Shown: positions 26,397-36,479, counted from the stretch's first letter. The stretch: 64,000 nucleotides of DNA from Ensifer sp. PDNC004 (GCF_016919405.1 NZ_CP070353.1:2356001-2420000); one strand, 5' to 3'. Translations and numbers: made by a program. Notes: generated by a model not told the origin, from the sequence alone.

Positions 26397-26449
26397 GATC
26401 GTCGATCCTTACGGGCGCTTTGCAGTTACTGTTGCAGCCTTATGCGGCC

Positions 26450-27265
26450 TCAGCCGAAGCGGCCCATGATGTAATCCTGGGTGCGCTGGTCATCCGGATT
26501 GGTGAACATCTTGTCGGTGTCGTTCTCCTCGACGAGATTGCCGAGGTGGAACATGGCGGTGCGCTGCGAAACGCGGGCGGCCTGCTGCATCGAATGGGTC
26601 ACGATGACGATCGTGAAGTTCGTGCGCAGTTCGTGGATGAGCTCTTCAACCTTGGCCGTCGCGATCGGATCAAGCGCAGAGCAGGGCTCGTCCATCAGGA
26701 TGACTTCCGGGCTGACGGCGACCGCACGGGCGATGCAGAGGCGCTGCTGCTGACCACCGGAAAGGCCGGTGCCCGGCTCCTGCAGACGATCCTTTACCTC
26801 GTTCCACAGACCGGCCTTCTGCAGGCTGGTCTCGACCACTTCGTCAAAATCGGCCTTGGTGCGGGCAAGTCCGTGGATGCGCGGACCGTAGGCGACGTTG
26901 TCGTAGATCGACTTCGGGAACGGGTTCGGCTTCTGGAAGACCATGCCGACGCGGGCGCGCAGTTCGACGACGTCGATCGTCGGGTCATAGATGTCGTCCT
27001 CGTCGAGCGTGATCTTGCCGGTGACGCGGCAGTTCTCGATCGTGTCGTTCATGCGGTTCAGCGTGCGCAGGAAGGTCGACTTGCCGCAACCCGAAGGACC
27101 GATCAGCGCCGTGACGGTGTTCTCGCGGATGTTGAGGTTGACGTCGAAAAGCGCGCGCTTCTCGCCGTAGTAGACCGACACATCCTTGCCGATCATCTTG
27201 TAGGGCACGGTGTTCATTTTCTGATCCAGGGCCTTCTCGACTGCTGCTTCTGACATGATGTTCAT
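26450..27265 (-). CDS. pstB: Phosphate ABC transporter ATPase PstB
   Basis: 271 residues from the ATG at 27265 (GAGG 8 bases upstream; a longer frame is unlikely). ABC features: Walker [11 protein letters not shown]-loop [21 protein letters not shown], signature [14 protein letters not shown], Walker [14 protein letters not shown], switch His in [11 protein letters not shown]. The pattern [17 protein letters not shown] is specific to PstB. It powers high-affinity phosphate import and with PhoU reports phosphate status to PhoR. 13 bases after pstA. Confidence 0.97.
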   Translation of the reverse strand: MNIMSEAAVEKALDQKMNTVPYKMIGKDVSVYYGEKRALFDVNLNIRENTVTALIGPSGCGKSTFLRTLNRMNDTIENCRVTGKITLDEDDIYDPTIDVVELRARVGMVFQKPNPFPKSIYDNVAYGPRIHGLARTKADFDEVVETSLQKAGLWNEVKDRLQEPGTGLSGGQQQRLCIARAVAVSPEVILMDEPCSALDPIATAKVEELIHELRTNFTIVIVTHSMQQAARVSQRTAMFHLGNLVEENDTDKMFTNPDDQRTQDYIMGRFG

Positions 27266-27278
27266 AGTAATTACCTCA

Positions 27279-28601
27279 CTACCAGCGGCGCTCAAAGCGA
27301 CGTCGCAACAGAATGGCTCCAAGGTTCATGACGACCAGGAAGATGAGAAGAATGATGATTGCGCCAGAGGTGCGCTCGACGAAGGCGCGTTCCGCCTCGT
27401 TGGCCCACATGTAGATCTGCACCGGCAGCGCCGTCGACGGTTCCATCGGCGAACCGGGAAAATCGACAACGAAGGCAACCATGCCGATCAGGAGCAGCGG
27501 CGCCGTTTCGCCAAGCGCATGGGCAAGACCGATGATGGTGCCGGTCAGTATACCGGGCATGGCGAGCGGCAGCACGTGGTGGAAGATGGTCTGCATCTTC
27601 GACGCACCGAGACCGAGGGCCGCCGAGCGGATCGACGGCGGGACCGCCTTCAACGCCGCACGGGTGGCGATGATGATCGTCGGAAGCGTCATCAACGTCA
27701 GCACGAAGCCGCCGACGACGGCTGCCGAGCGCGGCATGCCGGCGAAGTTGATGAAGACGGCAAGGCCCAGGAGACCGTAGACGATCGACGGAACGGCCGC
27801 GAGGTTGTTGATGTTGACCTCGATCAGGTCGGTCAGCCGGTTCTTCGGCGCAAACTCCTCGAGGTAGATCGAGGCGGCGACGCCGATCGGAAGCGACAGC
27901 ACCAGCACGATCAGCATCATGTAGAGCGAGCCGAGGGCAGCGACGCCGACGCCTGCCGCTTCGGGACGGCTGGAGGCGCCGAAGGTGAAGATGCCGGTGT
28001 TGAAGCTCTTCTTCAGGATGCCGGCGCTCGCCAGCTCGTTCATCCAGGTGACCTGCTGGTCCTTGACCTTGCGCTTGCCCTCATCGACCGAGAGATCGAT
28101 CTGGCCCTTGAAGGCGGAGTCGATGTTGGCTTCGGCCAGCAGCGTGACAGGAACCGTCTTGCCGATGATCGACGGGTCGGCGACGACCATGTCGCGCAGC
28201 AGCGTGCGGGAGCTGGCGGAAACCATGTCGGTCGCCTGCTTGACCTGCGGCCGCTTGGTGGCGTCGATGCCGAGCTGCTTGACGAGCGCATCGCGCACCA
28301 GCAGCGGATAGTTGGCGGTCATCAGCACCTTGCCGTCGGTTGCGCGTTCGCCCTTGGGGTCGATGACCTTTTCAGTGAACTCGATCGGCAGCGTGATCGT
28401 CGTCTGCTGGAAGGCGGTGTAGCCGTTGGAAAATACGGTCCACAGCAGCAATGCCAGGAAGAAGAGACCGGTGCTGATCGCGGCCATGCCGTAAAAGCGG
28501 AACCGGCGTTCGGCAGCATAGCGACGCTTGATGCCGATATCGCGCTTGGCGGATGCGGGACGGGCGGAGATCCGGACGGTCGGGGAAGCGATGTCGGTCA
28601 T
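27279..28601 (-). CDS. pstA: Phosphate ABC transporter permease PstA
   Basis: 440 residues, longer than E. coli PstA because of an insert between the first membrane helix (about 40-65) and the permease core: residues 70-205 form a periplasmic domain, as in other rhizobial PstA. The core starts near [28 protein letters not shown], and the coupling loop [29 protein letters not shown] carries the E-A-A-like motif. The start overlaps the pstC stop (ATGA), showing translational coupling. About seven membrane helices in all. Confidence 0.95.
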   Translation of the reverse strand: MTDIASPTVRISARPASAKRDIGIKRRYAAERRFRFYGMAAISTGLFFLALLLWTVFSNGYTAFQQTTITLPIEFTEKVIDPKGERATDGKVLMTANYPLLVRDALVKQLGIDATKRPQVKQATDMVSASSRTLLRDMVVADPSIIGKTVPVTLLAEANIDSAFKGQIDLSVDEGKRKVKDQQVTWMNELASAGILKKSFNTGIFTFGASSRPEAAGVGVAALGSLYMMLIVLVLSLPIGVAASIYLEEFAPKNRLTDLIEVNINNLAAVPSIVYGLLGLAVFINFAGMPRSAAVVGGFVLTLMTLPTIIIATRAALKAVPPSIRSAALGLGASKMQTIFHHVLPLAMPGILTGTIIGLAHALGETAPLLLIGMVAFVVDFPGSPMEPSTALPVQIYMWANEAERAFVERTSGAIIILLIFLVVMNLGAILLRRRFERRW

Positions 28602-30082
28602 TCGTACTGTTCCCGGTATTTGCGCACGATGTAGAGCGCGTAAATGTTGAGGCCGAGCGTGATGACGAAGAGCGTGATGCCCAGCGCGAAGGCCACCAGC
28701 GTCTGCGGCGAGGTGAACTCGAGGTCACCCGTCAGCTGGTTGACGATCTTCACAGTCACCGTCGTCATCGGCTCGAAAGGATTGATCTGCATGCGGGCCG
28801 CGACACCGGCCGCCAGCACCACGATCATGGTCTCGCCGACGGCGCGCGAGGCGGTCAGCAGCAACGCGCCGACGATGCCCGGAAGAGCGGCGGGAAGGAT
28901 CACCTTCTTGACCGTTTCTGAGCGGGTGGCGCCAAGGCCGAGCGAGCCGTCACGCAGGGCGCGCGGCACCTGGGTGATGATGTCGTCCGACAGCGACGAC
29001 ACGAACGGGATCAGCATGATGCCCATGACGATGCCGGCCGTCAGCACGCTCTGTGCCTGGATGAAGTTCTGGTAGTTGCCGGTCATGAGACCGTTCATCT
29101 GCGCCGAGATATCGCGCAGGAACGGACCAACCGTCACCAGCGCAAAGAAACCGTAGACGATGGTCGGAATGCCGGCGAGCACTTCGAGCAGCGGCTTTGC
29201 GGTGGAGCGCAGGCGCGGGCTTGCATATTCCGCCATGTAGATCGCAGCAAAGAGGCCGATCGGCACTGCGAAGAGCATGGCGACGAAGGCGATATAGAGC
29301 GTACCGGCGAGGAGCGGGATCAGGCCGAACTGGCCCGAAGCACCACCGCTGCCGGCAGCCGCAAAGCGCGGATCCCAGACCGTGCCGAAGAAGAACTCGA
29401 ACGGCGAGACCATGGTGAAGAAGCGGCCGGCTTCCGACAGCATCGAGGCGACGATGCCGACCGTCGTCAGGATGGCGATGGAGGACGCGACGATCAGCGA
29501 GCCGAGAATGACCCGCTCGACCTGGTTGCGGGCGCGGAAGCGGGTCGCGACGTTGCGGATGGCGTAGACGCCGCCGGCAATCGCGATCAGCAGAACGGCG
29601 ACCGTCATCAGCCAGCGGTTGGTCGCGGTCATCGCGTTGAAGTGCTTGGCGACGGTGACCATGTAGGGATCGCCTTCGCCAGCAAGGGCAACACCCTTGG
29701 ACGCGAGCGTCGCGCGAAGATTGGCGGAGCCGCCCTCAAGGGCTGCGAGCTCTTCGCCGCTCAGGCGCAGAAGGCCACCGGCAACGGATTTGACCTGACC
29801 GAGCGCGAGCTGCACGGCGGCAGGGCCCTGGCTCTGGACGGTATCCGGCAAGGCCGCGCGCGTGCTTCCGTCGATATACACGGGAGCGGCGAACAGCCAG
29901 GTGCCGAGAACGAGTGCGGCCGGAAGCATCGCCCAGATGGCGACGTAGCTACCGTGATAGCCCGGCAGAGAATGAAGGTTGGAGAGCTTGCCGCCGGACT
30001 GCGCCAGCGAACGGGCGCGGCCTGCAAAATAAGCAATGAAACCAATAACAATAATGAGCAAAAGAAGGAGCGAAGTACTCAT
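28598..30082 (-). CDS. pstC: Phosphate ABC transporter permease PstC (intact)
   Basis: 494 residues from the ATG at 30082 (GGGGAGA upstream). Two N-terminal membrane helices (5-22 and 45-65) and a periplasmic insert come before the core. The core includes LAGTLYIAFVAMLFAVPIGLFAAIYMAEYASP and the coupling loop GSLGLGATRSETVKKVILPAALPGIVGA. The frame is unbroken; from memory the S. meliloti 1021 lineage carries a one-base deletion in pstC that alters phosphate physiology, so this strain should have a working transporter. The stop overlaps pstA by four bases. Confidence 0.95.
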   Translation of the reverse strand: MSTSLLLLLIIVIGFIAYFAGRARSLAQSGGKLSNLHSLPGYHGSYVAIWAMLPAALVLGTWLFAAPVYIDGSTRAALPDTVQSQGPAAVQLALGQVKSVAGGLLRLSGEELAALEGGSANLRATLASKGVALAGEGDPYMVTVAKHFNAMTATNRWLMTVAVLLIAIAGGVYAIRNVATRFRARNQVERVILGSLIVASSIAILTTVGIVASMLSEAGRFFTMVSPFEFFFGTVWDPRFAAAGSGGASGQFGLIPLLAGTLYIAFVAMLFAVPIGLFAAIYMAEYASPRLRSTAKPLLEVLAGIPTIVYGFFALVTVGPFLRDISAQMNGLMTGNYQNFIQAQSVLTAGIVMGIMLIPFVSSLSDDIITQVPRALRDGSLGLGATRSETVKKVILPAALPGIVGALLLTASRAVGETMIVVLAAGVAARMQINPFEPMTTVTVKIVNQLTGDLEFTSPQTLVAFALGITLFVITLGLNIYALYIVRKYREQYE

Positions 30083-30176
30083 CCGCACGTCTCCCCGGCA
30101 TCGCCCGTCATGGGTGCCGGCAAATCGAATGAAGGCATGCCCCGGCGCGAAGACATCGCGCCGGGGCTTGTCATTA

Positions 30177-31211
30177 TCAGAGCATGTTGCCGGCAGAGAA
30201 AGCCTTGCGGATTTCTTCGCGCTCAGCGTCCGGAGCGGCAACCAGGCCGTATTCGGCGAGCGGGCTTTCCGGGCCGATCATCTGATCGTCGAGGAAGAAC
30301 TCAACATATTCCTTGAGGCCCGGGATAACGCCGAGATGTGCCTTCTTGACGTAGAAGTACAGCGGGCGGGAAACCGGATACTCGCCGGAAGCGATCGTTT
30401 CGGTCGACGGTACGATGCCGTTGACGGTCGCGACCTTCAGCTTGTCGGCGTTGTTTTCGTAGAACGACAGGCCGAACACGCCGATGCCGTTCTTGTTGGC
30501 AGCGATGCGAGCGAGCGTTTCGGTGTAGTCGCCGTCGATGTCGACAGCCATGCCGTCCTTGCGGACTGCGACGCACTTGCTGTGCTGCTGCTTTTCATCG
30601 GCAACGGCTGCCTTGATCACGTCAACGGCGCCAGCGTCCTTGCAGCCTGCAGCGAGGATCTTTTCTTCGAAGACTTCGCGGGTGCCGTGCTTTTCGCCCG
30701 GGATGTAAGCGGCGATTTCGACGGCCGGCAGAGCGGCGTTGACTTCGGACCACTTCTTATAGGGGTTGGCGACGACCTTGCCGTCGACGACGACTTCAGC
30801 AGCGAGCGCCTTGTAGAGGTCTTCCGGCTTCAGGGCGAGGTCGGCATTGCCGGCGTCGGTCGCAAAGACGATGCCGTCATAACCGATCTTCACTTCCTGG
30901 ATTTCGGTGACGCCAGCGGCCTTGCAGGCCTCGACTTCGCTGTCCTTGATCTTGCGCGAGGAGTTGGCGATGTCGATGGTATCAGGGCCGACGCCCTTGC
31001 AGAATTCCTTCAGGCCAGCGGAGGAGCCGCCGGATTCGACGACCGGGGTCTTGAAGTCAGGGAAGGTCTCGCCGAACGTCTCGGCGACGATCTTGGCGTA
31101 GGGAAGAACGGTCGAGGAGCCAGCGACCTGAACCTGATCGCGAGCGGCGGCTGCGCCGGCAAATGCGGCCGAAGCTACCAGCGCCGCGACAGTGAGTTTA
31201 AGAGCTTTCAT
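30177..31211 (-). CDS. pstS: Phosphate-binding periplasmic protein PstS
   Basis: 344 residues. Signal peptide MKALKLTVAALVASAAFAGAAAA, then RDQVQVAGSSTVLPYAKIVAE, the phosphate-site pattern (G-S-S-T near the N-terminus). Further family landmarks: VESGGSSAGLKEFCKG, DIANSSRKIKDSEVE, and GTREVFEEKIL, the second-lobe phosphate contact. Two cysteine pairs may form periplasmic disulfides. GGGAGAA precedes the ATG. First pst gene after a Pho box, 94 bases before pstC. Confidence 0.96.
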   Translation of the reverse strand: MKALKLTVAALVASAAFAGAAAARDQVQVAGSSTVLPYAKIVAETFGETFPDFKTPVVESGGSSAGLKEFCKGVGPDTIDIANSSRKIKDSEVEACKAAGVTEIQEVKIGYDGIVFATDAGNADLALKPEDLYKALAAEVVVDGKVVANPYKKWSEVNAALPAVEIAAYIPGEKHGTREVFEEKILAAGCKDAGAVDVIKAAVADEKQQHSKCVAVRKDGMAVDIDGDYTETLARIAANKNGIGVFGLSFYENNADKLKVATVNGIVPSTETIASGEYPVSRPLYFYVKKAHLGVIPGLKEYVEFFLDDQMIGPESPLAEYGLVAAPDAEREEIRKAFSAGNML

Positions 31212-31316
31212 AAAAGTTCTCCCGGAATGGGCTTGTGTTGGTGTGCGCCAAGCGTTGCAGCGCTCTTCGCCGTCTTATCGGCTGCCCCTAACTAGCTGCC
31301 GATGGCCACACCTTTT

Positions 31317-31345
31317 ATGTCAGTTTGACGAAACATTTATGACAG
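31317..31345 (-). promoter_or_regulatory. Pho box upstream of pstS
   Basis: On the minus strand three 7-base units at 11-base pitch: CTGTCAT (31345-31339), GTTTCGT (31334-31328) and CTGACAT (31323-31317), spaced by AAAT and CAAA. The outer units match the PhoB half-site CTGTCAT closely. It lies 106 bases before the pstS start, in the phoR-pstS gap. Confidence 0.8.
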
Positions 31346-31406
31346 CTCATGTCATTGAAAACGCTAATGAAAAATGAAAGGCTCCGGGTTTTCCCGCGCC
31401 AATATG

Positions 31407-32672
31407 TCAGAAGCGGACCGTAAAAGTCGTACCTTTACCGACCTCGGAATGGATGAGGAGGCGGGCGCGGTGGCGCGTAAGAATGTGCTTGGCGATGGCA
31501 AGGCCAAGGCCGGTGCCCTTCTTCGAGCGGCTGGCTTCGACATTGACCCGGTAAAACCGCTCGGTGATGCGCGGCACATGTTCGGCCGGAATGCCCGGGC
31601 CATAGTCCTTGACGACGACTTCAGCCTCGCCGCCCTCGCCGCCGCGCAAGGTGACATCCACCTTCTTGCCTTCCTGGCCGTACTTGCAGGCATTCTCGAT
31701 CAGGTTCTCGAAGACCTCGATGAGCTCGTCCCGTTCGCCGCGGACGACCACGGGCTTGTCCGGCACGACGAGCGAGACAGTGACATCCAGATCCTTCGCC
31801 AGCGGCAGCAGGCTGTCGCGGACATGCCCGAGCAGCGGCGCCAGATCGACCGGATCATCTGGCGCAATATGCGAGCGCAACTCCAGCCGCGACAGCGACA
31901 GCAGATCGTCGACGAGCCGGCTCATGCGCGTCGCCTGCTCGTGCATGATGCCGAAGAACTTTTCCTGCGCCTTCAGATCGTTGCGCGCCGGGCCCTGGAG
32001 CGTTTCGATGAAGCCGCGCAAGGATGCCAGCGGCGTGCGCAGCTCGTGGCTGGCATTGGCGACGAAGTCAGAGCGCATGCGGTCGATGCGGCGCGCCTGG
32101 GAGATGTCGCGATAGGTCAGCAGGAAGATCCGCTTGACCGGCCCGTCGCCCGGAATCTCAGCCGGAGCGACGCGCACCACATAGACGGCGTCGGACGGCA
32201 ACTGCTCGTTATGCTCGATCTGGTTCGCCTTGCCGGTCGCCATCGTCTCGCGGACCATGTCGAGGATGCCGGGCGAGCGCACCCGAGCGGCAAGATAGGT
32301 GTTTGGCGGGATGGTCCCGAAGGCCTTCTCGGCGGCGATGTTCTGGAAGACCACCGTCTCGTCGGCGGCAATCACCAGTACCGGCATGTCGAGTGCGTTC
32401 AATGCCGGCACGAGCGGATCGCTCGCCGGGCCGGCAGCAACCACCGCCTTGGCCGGGCTCAGGATCACCGAGGCCGGCGCGCTACGGTTGAGCAATGCGG
32501 CGACGAGAACGATCCAGAAGGGCAGGACAATGAGGAAATGAATGCCCGCGACGGTCGCAAGGATCGCCAGCAGCACGGTCAGTCCCAGCAGCCAGCGCTC
32601 TGCTTTCAGTCGCGGAACCAGGTTCCGCCAGAACGCTTTCGAACCGTCCACCTCGACATCCTCGTGAATCAC
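31407..32672 (-). CDS. phoR: Phosphate regulon sensor histidine kinase PhoR
   Basis: 421 residues from a GTG at 32672, chosen because GGGAGG lies 8 bases before it and the length then fits the family; the frame is open upstream to 32993. Two membrane segments (about 27-65), a PAS domain (about 95-195: LNALDMPVLVIAADETVVFQNIAAE), the HisKA phosphorylation site ANASHELRTPLASL, and an ATPase domain with NLIENACKYG (N box), VVKDYGPGIP (G1) and KKGTGLGLAIAKHI (G2). It phosphorylates PhoB under phosphate limitation. Divergent from ppk2. Only a half-match to a Pho box (ATGTCAT near 32720) lies upstream. Confidence 0.95.
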   Translation of the reverse strand: MIHEDVEVDGSKAFWRNLVPRLKAERWLLGLTVLLAILATVAGIHFLIVLPFWIVLVAALLNRSAPASVILSPAKAVVAAGPASDPLVPALNALDMPVLVIAADETVVFQNIAAEKAFGTIPPNTYLAARVRSPGILDMVRETMATGKANQIEHNEQLPSDAVYVVRVAPAEIPGDGPVKRIFLLTYRDISQARRIDRMRSDFVANASHELRTPLASLRGFIETLQGPARNDLKAQEKFFGIMHEQATRMSRLVDDLLSLSRLELRSHIAPDDPVDLAPLLGHVRDSLLPLAKDLDVTVSLVVPDKPVVVRGERDELIEVFENLIENACKYGQEGKKVDVTLRGGEGGEAEVVVKDYGPGIPAEHVPRITERFYRVNVEASRSKKGTGLGLAIAKHILTRHRARLLIHSEVGKGTTFTVRF

Positions 32673-32904
32673 TTTCTTTTCCTCCCGGACCAAAATGGTC
32701 GAGGAATAGCGATACTTCATGACATGATTTTCACGACCGGCTTGAATCCGCAACGCAATTATGGCCTCCTCCAACGAAATCGGGTCGCGAGCGCCTTCTT
32801 CATCAGACGGCAGGCGCGCGTCCGAAAGTTTGAAAACGCGCATGATCCTTCCGATGATCGAGGCCGGTTTTCGGGCCCGTGCGCCAAGCCGAAAGGGCGA
32901 ACCG

Positions 32905-33801
32905 ATGGCGTTGACGGAAACGGCGGACAAGGGTGAGAACCGCGCAGTGGAACTCGTGATCGACGGCAAGAGCCGCGTTTTCGACATCGACAATCCCGAG
33001 TTGCCGAAGTGGATCGACGACGCGTCCTTTTCCTCCGACGACTATCCCTACAAGAAGAAGCTCGACGAAGACGAGTACACCGAGACGCTGGAAGCGCTTC
33101 AGGTCGAGCTGGTCAAGGTCCAGCTCTGGCAGCAGAAGACCGGCAAGCGCATGATGGCGCTGTTCGAGGGCCGGGACGCTGCCGGCAAGGGCGGTGCGAT
33201 CCATGCGACGATGGACAATCTCAACCCCCGCTGGGCGCGCGTCGTCGCGCTGACCAAGCCGACCGAAACCGAGCACGGCCAATGGTATTTCCAGCGTTAT
33301 GTCGCGACCATGCCGACGGCTGGCGAATTCGTGCTGTTCGACCGCTCCTGGTACAACCGCGCCGGCGTCGAGCCGGTCATGGGCTTCTGCACGCCCGAAG
33401 AGCACAAACAGTTCCTGAAGCAGGTTCCCCGCTTCGAAAAGATGATCGTGCACGAGGGCATCCAGTTCTTTAAATTCTGGATCAATATCGGCCGCGAGAT
33501 GCAGCTCAAGCGCTTCCACGATCGCCGCCACGACCCGTTGAAGATCTGGAAGCTGTCGCCGATGGATATCGCGGCGCTCAACAAATGGGACGATTACACC
33601 GCCAAGCGCGACGAGATGCTGAAGGCGACCCACACGGATCATGCGCCCTGGACAGTGGTGCGCGGCAACGACAAGCGGCGGGCCCGGCTCAACCTGATCC
33701 GCCACATCCTGCATTCCCTCGATTACGACGGCAAGGACAAGGGTGCGATCGGCGAGATCGACGACAAGATCGTCGGATCCGGCCACGGCTTCCTGAAATA
33801 G
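32905..33801 (+). CDS. ppk2: Polyphosphate kinase 2 (class I, single domain)
   Basis: 298 residues from the ATG at 32905 (AAAGGG upstream; an upstream extension of the frame overlaps the phoR promoter region and is not likely coding). Walker A is [13 protein letters not shown], the lid and Walker B region is [20 protein letters not shown], and [10 protein letters not shown]-type substrate segment appears as [16 protein letters not shown]. Class I PPK2 enzymes move phosphate between polyphosphate and nucleoside diphosphates; the S. meliloti homologue from this locus has been characterised structurally, as I recall. Divergent from phoR, linking phosphate sensing with polyphosphate use. Confidence 0.94.
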   Translation: MALTETADKGENRAVELVIDGKSRVFDIDNPELPKWIDDASFSSDDYPYKKKLDEDEYTETLEALQVELVKVQLWQQKTGKRMMALFEGRDAAGKGGAIHATMDNLNPRWARVVALTKPTETEHGQWYFQRYVATMPTAGEFVLFDRSWYNRAGVEPVMGFCTPEEHKQFLKQVPRFEKMIVHEGIQFFKFWINIGREMQLKRFHDRRHDPLKIWKLSPMDIAALNKWDDYTAKRDEMLKATHTDHAPWTVVRGNDKRRARLNLIRHILHSLDYDGKDKGAIGEIDDKIVGSGHGFLK

Positions 33802-33837
33802 ACGCCGGCCCCCTCAGAGCCGGCAAAGCTGAGCGGC

Positions 33838-33855
33838 CGGCAGGTTTTCCTGCCG
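33838..33855. terminator. Hairpin between convergent ppk2 and the 33.9-kb gene
   Basis: Perfect stem CGGCAGG / CCTGCCG with loop TTTT. No U-tract follows on either strand, so termination is only probable. Confidence 0.4.
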
Positions 33856-33885
33856 CCCTGTCTCGAAAAGCCTTGGCGACCGGCC

Positions 33886-35127
33886 TTATTGCCCCGGCAG
33901 GACGCGGATGGCGTAGAGGTTGAGGCTGTTGCCCTCGCCGGTAATATCGCTGTTGATCACGATCTGGCCGGGCGAACTCGGCGCCAGACTGCGGTCGAAG
34001 GTGACCTTGAACAACATGTCGATCCGCTCGTCATGTACGGTGAAGCGATAACGGCCGCATTCGCCGAGCGAGGAGAAATTGCACTCGACGGCAAACTCCG
34101 TGGTCTTGCCGGGCTCGGCCTGCACGGTCAGCGCCAGGGTCGACGTCTTGCCGGAGAGTTCGGCCAGAACCGCGGCCGGGATCTCGATGGTGATGTCCCC
34201 AGCCGCGTCGGCGACTTGCGAGGTCAACAAGACACGCCGCCCGCCTTCGTCGTCTACTGGCTCGACCTTGGCCTGCGCCCCGGGCGCGATCGCACCGGTT
34301 TCCGTCGGCTTGAAGACCTCCACCCAGTCACCGGTGAATCCCTGCTGGGCACCCAGCGTCTGCAATCCGGCGGCGCCATCGAAGTTTTCGGAGGCAACCG
34401 ATGCCGGAGGATTGGCGACATTGGTGTCGCGCTCGGCGGCGGATTTCAGGAGATCGTTGGTCTGCACCCACCAGACGGCGGCCCCGACTGCGGCTGCAAG
34501 CGTGAGAACCACCATGGTGAAGGACAAAAAGCGGCTGCGCTTGCGCCGGCGCTTGCGCGTATCTCCGCGGACCGTCGGCGCAAGGCCCGTCGCTTCACCA
34601 GCATCCGCCTTGCTCTCGGCGGCTGCGCGCGTCGACACCACCGGACCGTCACGATCGGCGCGCAGACCGCCGAGACCACCGAGACCGCCGTCGCTCGCCG
34701 CCTGACGCGGCGCGTCAGCGGCAAAGCCGGGCTCCCGACGTCCCGTTGCCGGGGCATGTGGCTGGCTCTGCGGCGGTGTCTGGGTCTGGGGTTGAGGTTG
34801 GGCCTGCGCCTGGGGCTGTGACCGGACTTGCGGCTCGACCCGCGGCTGTGCGGCCCCGCGCGCCCGCGCAGCATCGTCGAGGCTGACCACGGGCGGTGCC
34901 GGCTGTCGCGTCCTCAGCGCCGCTCTTTCCTCCGTTTCGATCGCATGGATGACGGCTTCGAGCCGATGGCGCTGCTGGGCGATGACGTTGCCATCCTCGA
35001 TACCCTGCTTCTGCAGTCCGGTTTCCAGCGCCTGGCGGGCAGATTGATAGATGCGCGCCCGCGTTTCCGCATTGGTGCGATCGGAGCGCTCAAGGGCATT
35101 TCTGATTGCAGTCTCAAGTCCGCTCAC
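33886..35127 (-). CDS. Hypothetical single-pass membrane protein with Pro/Gln-rich linker
   Basis: 413 residues; not recognised as a named family. Residues 1-75 are a helical cytoplasmic domain (LETAIRNALERSDRTNAETRARIYQSARQAL). Residues 85-200 are low complexity, with alternating Q/P repeats (QPQAQAQPQPQTQTPP) and Gly-Leu repeats. A basic KRRRKRSR stop-transfer patch precedes one membrane helix (about 208-230). The periplasmic part (about 235-413) is beta-rich with one conserved-looking Cys pair (VECNFSSLGECGRYRF) and resembles a carbohydrate-binding-type sandwich only in general pattern. Convergent with ppk2. The layout suggests linking a cytoplasmic partner to the envelope; function unknown. 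Confidence 0.8.
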   Translation of the reverse strand: MSGLETAIRNALERSDRTNAETRARIYQSARQALETGLQKQGIEDGNVIAQQRHRLEAVIHAIETEERAALRTRQPAPPVVSLDDAARARGAAQPRVEPQVRSQPQAQAQPQPQTQTPPQSQPHAPATGRREPGFAADAPRQAASDGGLGGLGGLRADRDGPVVSTRAAAESKADAGEATGLAPTVRGDTRKRRRKRSRFLSFTMVVLTLAAAVGAAVWWVQTNDLLKSAAERDTNVANPPASVASENFDGAAGLQTLGAQQGFTGDWVEVFKPTETGAIAPGAQAKVEPVDDEGGRRVLLTSQVADAAGDITIEIPAAVLAELSGKTSTLALTVQAEPGKTTEFAVECNFSSLGECGRYRFTVHDERIDMLFKVTFDRSLAPSSPGQIVINSDITGEGNSLNLYAIRVLPGQ

Positions 35128-35410
35128 ATCAAGTCCTTCTGTGTAGGCAGGGCTTTGGACCTGCCGGCGCGCCGCGGTTCACCACCGCTCTCGATCCAAC
35201 CGCAAGGGCATAAGGGTTAAATCTGGAGGCACGCCGTTGGTTTTGTTAACAATTGCGTAACCGCTGCTGCCAAAATCCGCAAGTCCGGCGACGGGCGCTG
35301 CCGGCCAAGGCGGGGGAAAACGCTTTGCTTGGCCGCGCCTGCGCGAAAAAGAGGCGGCGACATCGCGGTCAAGCCGCCCTTTGCAAGCGGCGAACTTGCT
35401 GCTATCTATT

Positions 35411-35432
35411 TTGACGTTTACGCAAACGTCAA
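35411..35432. promoter_or_regulatory. Second copy of the fad-type palindromic operator
   Basis: Identical over 26 bases to the operator upstream of the acyl-CoA dehydrogenase operon (arms TTGACGTTT / AAACGTCAA, spacer ACGC, flanks TT and AA). It lies 37 bases before the flavoprotein start. The surrounding 341-base gap (35128-35468) shows no gene and no other clear signal. Confidence 0.75.
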
Positions 35433-35468
35433 AAATTTGGCGCGCCTTACTGAGGGATGGAGAAACCG

Positions 35469-36479
35469 ATGCCGCTTCCGCCAATTCTTTCCGGAACGAC
35501 GAGACTGCCGGTTGTCGGCGCCCCCCTGTTCATCATTTCCAACCCGCAGCTGACGATCGCGCAATGCAAGGCCGGCGTGATCGGCGCCTTCCCGGCGTTG
35601 AACGCCCGCCCGCAATCGCAACTCGACGAATGGCTGGCGGAGATCACCGAGACGCTCGCCGATCACGATGCCAAGAATCCGGGCCGGCGCGCCGCCCCCT
35701 TTGCAGTCAACCAGATCGTGCACAAGTCCAATGCGCGGCTCGAGCAGGACCTGATGCTCTGCGTCAAGTACAAGGTGCCGGTCGTCATTTCCTCGCTCGG
35801 CGCCGTGCCGGAGGTCAATGCCGCCATCCATTCCTATGGCGGCATCGTGCTTCATGACGTCATCAACAATCGCCATGCCAATTCGGCGATCCGCAAGGGC
35901 GCCGACGGCCTGATTGCAGTTGCTGCCGGCGCCGGCGGCCATGCGGGCACCCTGTCCCCCTTCGCTCTGGTCCAGGAAATCCGCTCCTGGTTCGACGGGC
36001 CGCTGCTTCTCTCCGGTGCGATCGCGACCGGCAGCGCCATTCTCGCGGCCCAGGCGATGGGCGCCGACATGGCCTATATCGGCTCGCCCTTCATCGCGAC
36101 GGAGGAAGCACGCGCCAGCGACGCCTACAAGCAGATGATCGTCGACAGCAATGCGGCCGACATCGTCTACTCCAATTACTTCACCGGTATCCACGGCAAC
36201 TACCTGAAGCCCTCGATCTCGGCCGCCGGCATGGATCCGGAAAACCTGCCCGAGGCCGACCCGTCGAAGATGGATTTCGGCGCAGCGACTGATGGCGCCA
36301 AGGCCTGGAAGGACATCTGGGGCTGCGGCCAGGGCATCGGCGCAGTCAAGGAAGTGACATCCGTCGCCCGCATGGTCGACCGGCTGGAGCGCGAATACGA
36401 CGCGGCCCGCACCCGCCTCGGCCTGCATCCCACACCCGCAGTGACAGCCAACAAGGAATTTTCAAGTTCTCGCAACTGA
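35469..36479 (+). CDS. Nitronate monooxygenase / 2-nitropropane dioxygenase-like flavoprotein
   Basis: 336 residues; ATG at 35469 is preferred because GGGATGGAG lies 6 bases before it. FMN-binding TIM barrel of the 2-nitropropane dioxygenase family: LPVVGAPLFIISNPQLTIAQ at the start, VVISSLGAVPEV, GAGGHAGTLSPFALVQEI with the catalytic-type His, PLLLSGAIATGSAILAAQAMGADMAYIGSPFIAT for FMN phosphate. The same family includes the enoyl-ACP reductase FabK. Because its operator is identical to that of the beta-oxidation operon, a role in acyl-CoA metabolism is as likely as nitronate oxidation. No gene partner in the operon; tRNA-Thr follows. Confidence 0.85.
   Translation: MPLPPILSGTTRLPVVGAPLFIISNPQLTIAQCKAGVIGAFPALNARPQSQLDEWLAEITETLADHDAKNPGRRAAPFAVNQIVHKSNARLEQDLMLCVKYKVPVVISSLGAVPEVNAAIHSYGGIVLHDVINNRHANSAIRKGADGLIAVAAGAGGHAGTLSPFALVQEIRSWFDGPLLLSGAIATGSAILAAQAMGADMAYIGSPFIATEEARASDAYKQMIVDSNAADIVYSNYFTGIHGNYLKPSISAAGMDPENLPEADPSKMDFGAATDGAKAWKDIWGCGQGIGAVKEVTSVARMVDRLEREYDAARTRLGLHPTPAVTANKEFSSSRN

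Noticed and set aside
32705-32740. Pho box upstream of phoR
   Set aside because: Only one half-site (ATGTCAT) matches; the neighbouring units at 11-base pitch do not.
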